Assembly (NCBI GenBank): GCA_011620845.1
Contig: WOYJ01000166.1
Coordinates: 1-7,205 of the forward strand
Length of the DNA: 7,205 nucleotides
Reading direction: 5' to 3'
From: Methanobacteriaceae archaeon
GTDB taxonomy: Archaea > Methanobacteriota > Methanobacteria > Methanobacteriales > Methanobacteriaceae
The translations under genes were made by a program, and so were the position numbers. The notes beneath the pieces were generated by a model, which was not told the DNA's origin, did not search any database, and saw nothing but the letters and a program-made list of their open reading frames with translations. This document shows, piece by piece, positions 6,114 through 7,205 of the stretch (position 1 is the stretch's first letter; each line of letters opens with the position of its first letter).

Positions 6114-6332
6114 TTGAAACCAGAAGAAATGTCCCAGAAGTGTCCCGAGTGCGGTTCAACAGAAAAAAGGATCTCCAGAAGGAGAAATAGTAAAAGAAGT
6201 CAGGATGCTTTTTATATACCCCATATACCAGAAGGAGATGTGGGAGTTTTTAGATGCACCAATTGTGGTCATATATTTGAATACTGCACAGACCCACATC
6301 CACCACTCAAGGTCAAAAAGAAATTAGTTTAA
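6114..6332 (+). CDS. Small zinc-ribbon protein, second of a tandem pair
   Basis: This second 72-residue paralog reads MKPEEMSQKCPEC from a TTG start. The zinc knuckles C10-X2-C13 and C48-X2-C51 and the extra C58 are in the same positions as in its neighbour. The basic stretch (KRISRRRNSKR) is stronger here, and the shared core is GDVG-X2-RC-X2-CG-X-IFEYC. The neighbour's C15 is Ser here, so the four CXXC cysteines are the conserved metal ligands and C15 is not. GTG 6105 would add three residues with no counterpart in the paralog, and it overlaps the AGGTGA ribosome site, so TTG 6114 is preferred. The gap to the first gene is 29 bases with no clear promoter, which suggests one transcript. Differences are spread over the length, so the duplication is not recent. 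The function is unknown; a paired or heterodimeric role is a guess. Confidence 0.82.
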   Translation: MKPEEMSQKCPECGSTEKRISRRRNSKRSQDAFYIPHIPEGDVGVFRCTNCGHIFEYCTDPHPPLKVKKKLV

Positions 6333-6339
6333 TTTAATA

Positions 6340-6880
6340 TCAAATTTTATTATTTTCAATTTTATATTTTAATTTTTTAAATTTTATTACAACTTCAGTC
6401 CCACCCGTTCTGTTAAGGTTTAGAATACCTTCCAGCTGATGTACCAGGCTACTTACCATTTTAAGCCCTAATGTGTTACTATTTTCTAAATCAATATCTG
6501 GTGGTAATCCTATCTCCTTATCTGACCCTTAACTTTGTATAATCTGATTTTGATGTGAGTTCTATTTTTAAAATACCTTTCCACTCTGGGAAAGCATATT
6601 TAAGGCTGTTGGTTACCAGTTCGTTGATTATTAAACCACAGGGTATGGCGTGTCGATGTCAATTTTAAGATCCTCCAGATTGATCAGCGTTTTGATATTC
6701 CCTGATTCAATACCATAGGAATAGAACAGTACAGAGATTAAATCCTCTATTTATTCTTTAAAGTTTATATCTTTTAAATTGGGGGACTGATAGAGTTTTT
6801 CATGAACTATGGTCATGGTTTTAACCCGATTCTGGCTGTCCTTAAGCACATTTATAGTTTCTTCAACTTCCAAATTTCAT
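6340..6880 (-). pseudogene. Remnant of a HisKA_2-type sensor histidine kinase (C-terminus)
   Basis: Three stretches in two frames rebuild the C-terminal kinase half. The first (from about 6876) reads EVEETINVLKDSQNRVKT followed by VHEKLYQS, the dimerisation and phosphoacceptor-domain end of HisKA_2 kinases. The second (from about 6646) has CGLIINELVTNSLKYAFPEW, the N-box of the ATPase domain. The third (from about 6525) reads IGLPPDIDLENSNTLGLKMV, then LVHQLEGIL and GGTEVVIKF, the G-boxes. Damage is heavy: an in-frame TAA at 6751-6753 where a Tyr codon is expected, a base missing near 6647, another frame change near 6525, and DNGIG degraded to DKEIG. The phosphoacceptor His region and all sensor domains are absent. 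LVNLNEI in another frame (about 6875-6900) may be the tail of the H-box segment. A working kinase is impossible from this DNA. Confidence 0.8.
6345..6388 (+). terminator. T-rich termination region after the zinc-ribbon pair
   Basis: Several T-runs of four to six bases (near 6345, 6353, 6360, 6366 and 6373, then 6382) follow the second stop codon within 60 bases. Archaeal RNA polymerase commonly terminates on such oligo-T clusters. No stem-loop was seen. The region overlaps the 3' end of the kinase remnant on the other strand. Confidence 0.35.
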
Positions 6881-7110
6881 TTAGGTTAACCAGTTCCAGA
6901 AAAGGATATTTATTAGATTTCATAATTAACTGGATTAATATCAAATTTTCGATTTAAAATATGTTTTGCCTCAATTTAATAGGATGATTAACTATTACAT
7001 AATTGCAAAAAGAGGTAATGGCCAAAATACAGTTTTTTAACTTCATCTGATTACTTTACGGACGAATTTCTCCATCTTTTTATATTCAAAAACATCTCTT
7101 TTAAGAGAAA
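6881..7110. other. A/T-rich interval without a recognisable gene
   Basis: Between the kinase remnant and the tRNA promoter no reading frame longer than about 25 codons is convincing on either strand. Two small inverted repeats occur: TAATAG/CTATTA at 6977-6982 and 6992-6997, and TCTCTT/AAGAGA at 7095-7108 with a 2-base centre. The left part may contain unrecognisable remains of the kinase N-terminus. I see nothing else in it. Confidence 0.5.
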
Positions 7111-7111
7111 C

Positions 7112-7125
7112 CAAATATTTTATAT
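7112..7125 (+). promoter_or_regulatory. TATA box of the tRNA-Ser gene
   Basis: TTTATATT (7118-7125), preceded by the purine-rich GAAACCAAA (7107-7115), lies about 26-30 bases before the tRNA 5' end at 7151. This is the normal spacing for archaeal tRNA promoters. Confidence 0.6.
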
Positions 7126-7150
7126 TTCAAGCTGGATAATCTAATTAGGT

Positions 7151-7205
7151 GCCGGGATAGTCTAGTCCGGTAAGGCGCAGGATTCGAAATCCTGTTGAGC
7201 GATGC
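7151..7205 (+). tRNA. tRNA-Ser(CGA), 5' part, cut by window end
   Basis: The 5' acceptor strand GCCGGGA (7151-7157), T8-A9, a D-arm with GTC/GGC pairing and the GG of the D-loop, and an anticodon arm CAGGA/TCCTG (7178-7182 and 7190-7194) are all present. The 7-base loop TTCGAAA puts anticodon CGA at 7185-7187, which reads the serine codon UCG. The sequence then enters TTGAGCGATGC, the beginning of a long variable arm typical of class II tRNA-Ser. The T-arm and 3' acceptor strand lie beyond the window, so the ends cannot be paired here. Confidence 0.9.

Noticed and set aside
1..7205. CRISPR array, insertion sequence or integrase
   Set aside because: No regularly spaced direct repeats, transposase or recombinase motifs, or terminal inverted repeats with target duplications were seen. 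The tRNA-Ser at the right edge could be an integration site, but nothing in the window supports an integrated element.

Overview
The window looks like a chromosomal segment from a methanogenic archaeon, most likely of the order Methanobacteriales (Methanobacterium-like). The reasons are archaeal promoters (A/T-rich TATA boxes, one with a purine-rich BRE in front), archaeal-type Shine-Dalgarno sites (GGAGG, AGGTGA) with GTG and TTG starts, and a gene set of PAS-rich sensors, a HisKA_2-type kinase remnant, an Fe-S protein, UspA and small zinc ribbons. This placement comes from recognising families, not from a database search.

Layout from left to right. Positions 1-211 are an A/T-rich leader with a possible promoter, ending in a perfect 7-bp inverted repeat that touches the next start codon. 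212-1621 (+) encodes a complete MATE-family efflux protein. 1684-2494 (-) is the frameshifted remains of an N-terminal-ferredoxin Fe-S protein that can be rebuilt to about 269 residues. 2495-2661 is a divergent promoter region. 2662-3768 (+) encodes a protein of three PAS domains and nothing else. It converges on a UspA-family protein (3777-4223, -) that sits downstream of a DASS/SLC13-type anion transporter (4299-5675, -), with a terminator-like hairpin between them. 5676-5862 is a second divergent promoter region, with a 12-bp palindrome, a strong BRE/TATA promoter and a leader inverted repeat. It drives two tandem 72-residue zinc-ribbon paralogs (5866-6084 and 6114-6332, +). 6340-6880 (-) is a decayed histidine kinase C-terminus with a nonsense codon and two frameshifts. 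The window ends in the first 55 bases of a tRNA-Ser(CGA) with its own TATA box.

Functionally the window mixes membrane transport (MATE, DASS), stress and signal sensing (UspA, PAS), small zinc proteins of unknown role, and two broken genes. DASS and UspA could be co-expressed by read-through. The PAS-only protein lacks an output domain and the kinase remnant lacks a sensor, so the two may be linked historically, although this is speculative. I did not find a clearly novel multi-gene system. The strongest candidate for something undescribed is the zinc-ribbon pair with its dedicated promoter and leader repeat.
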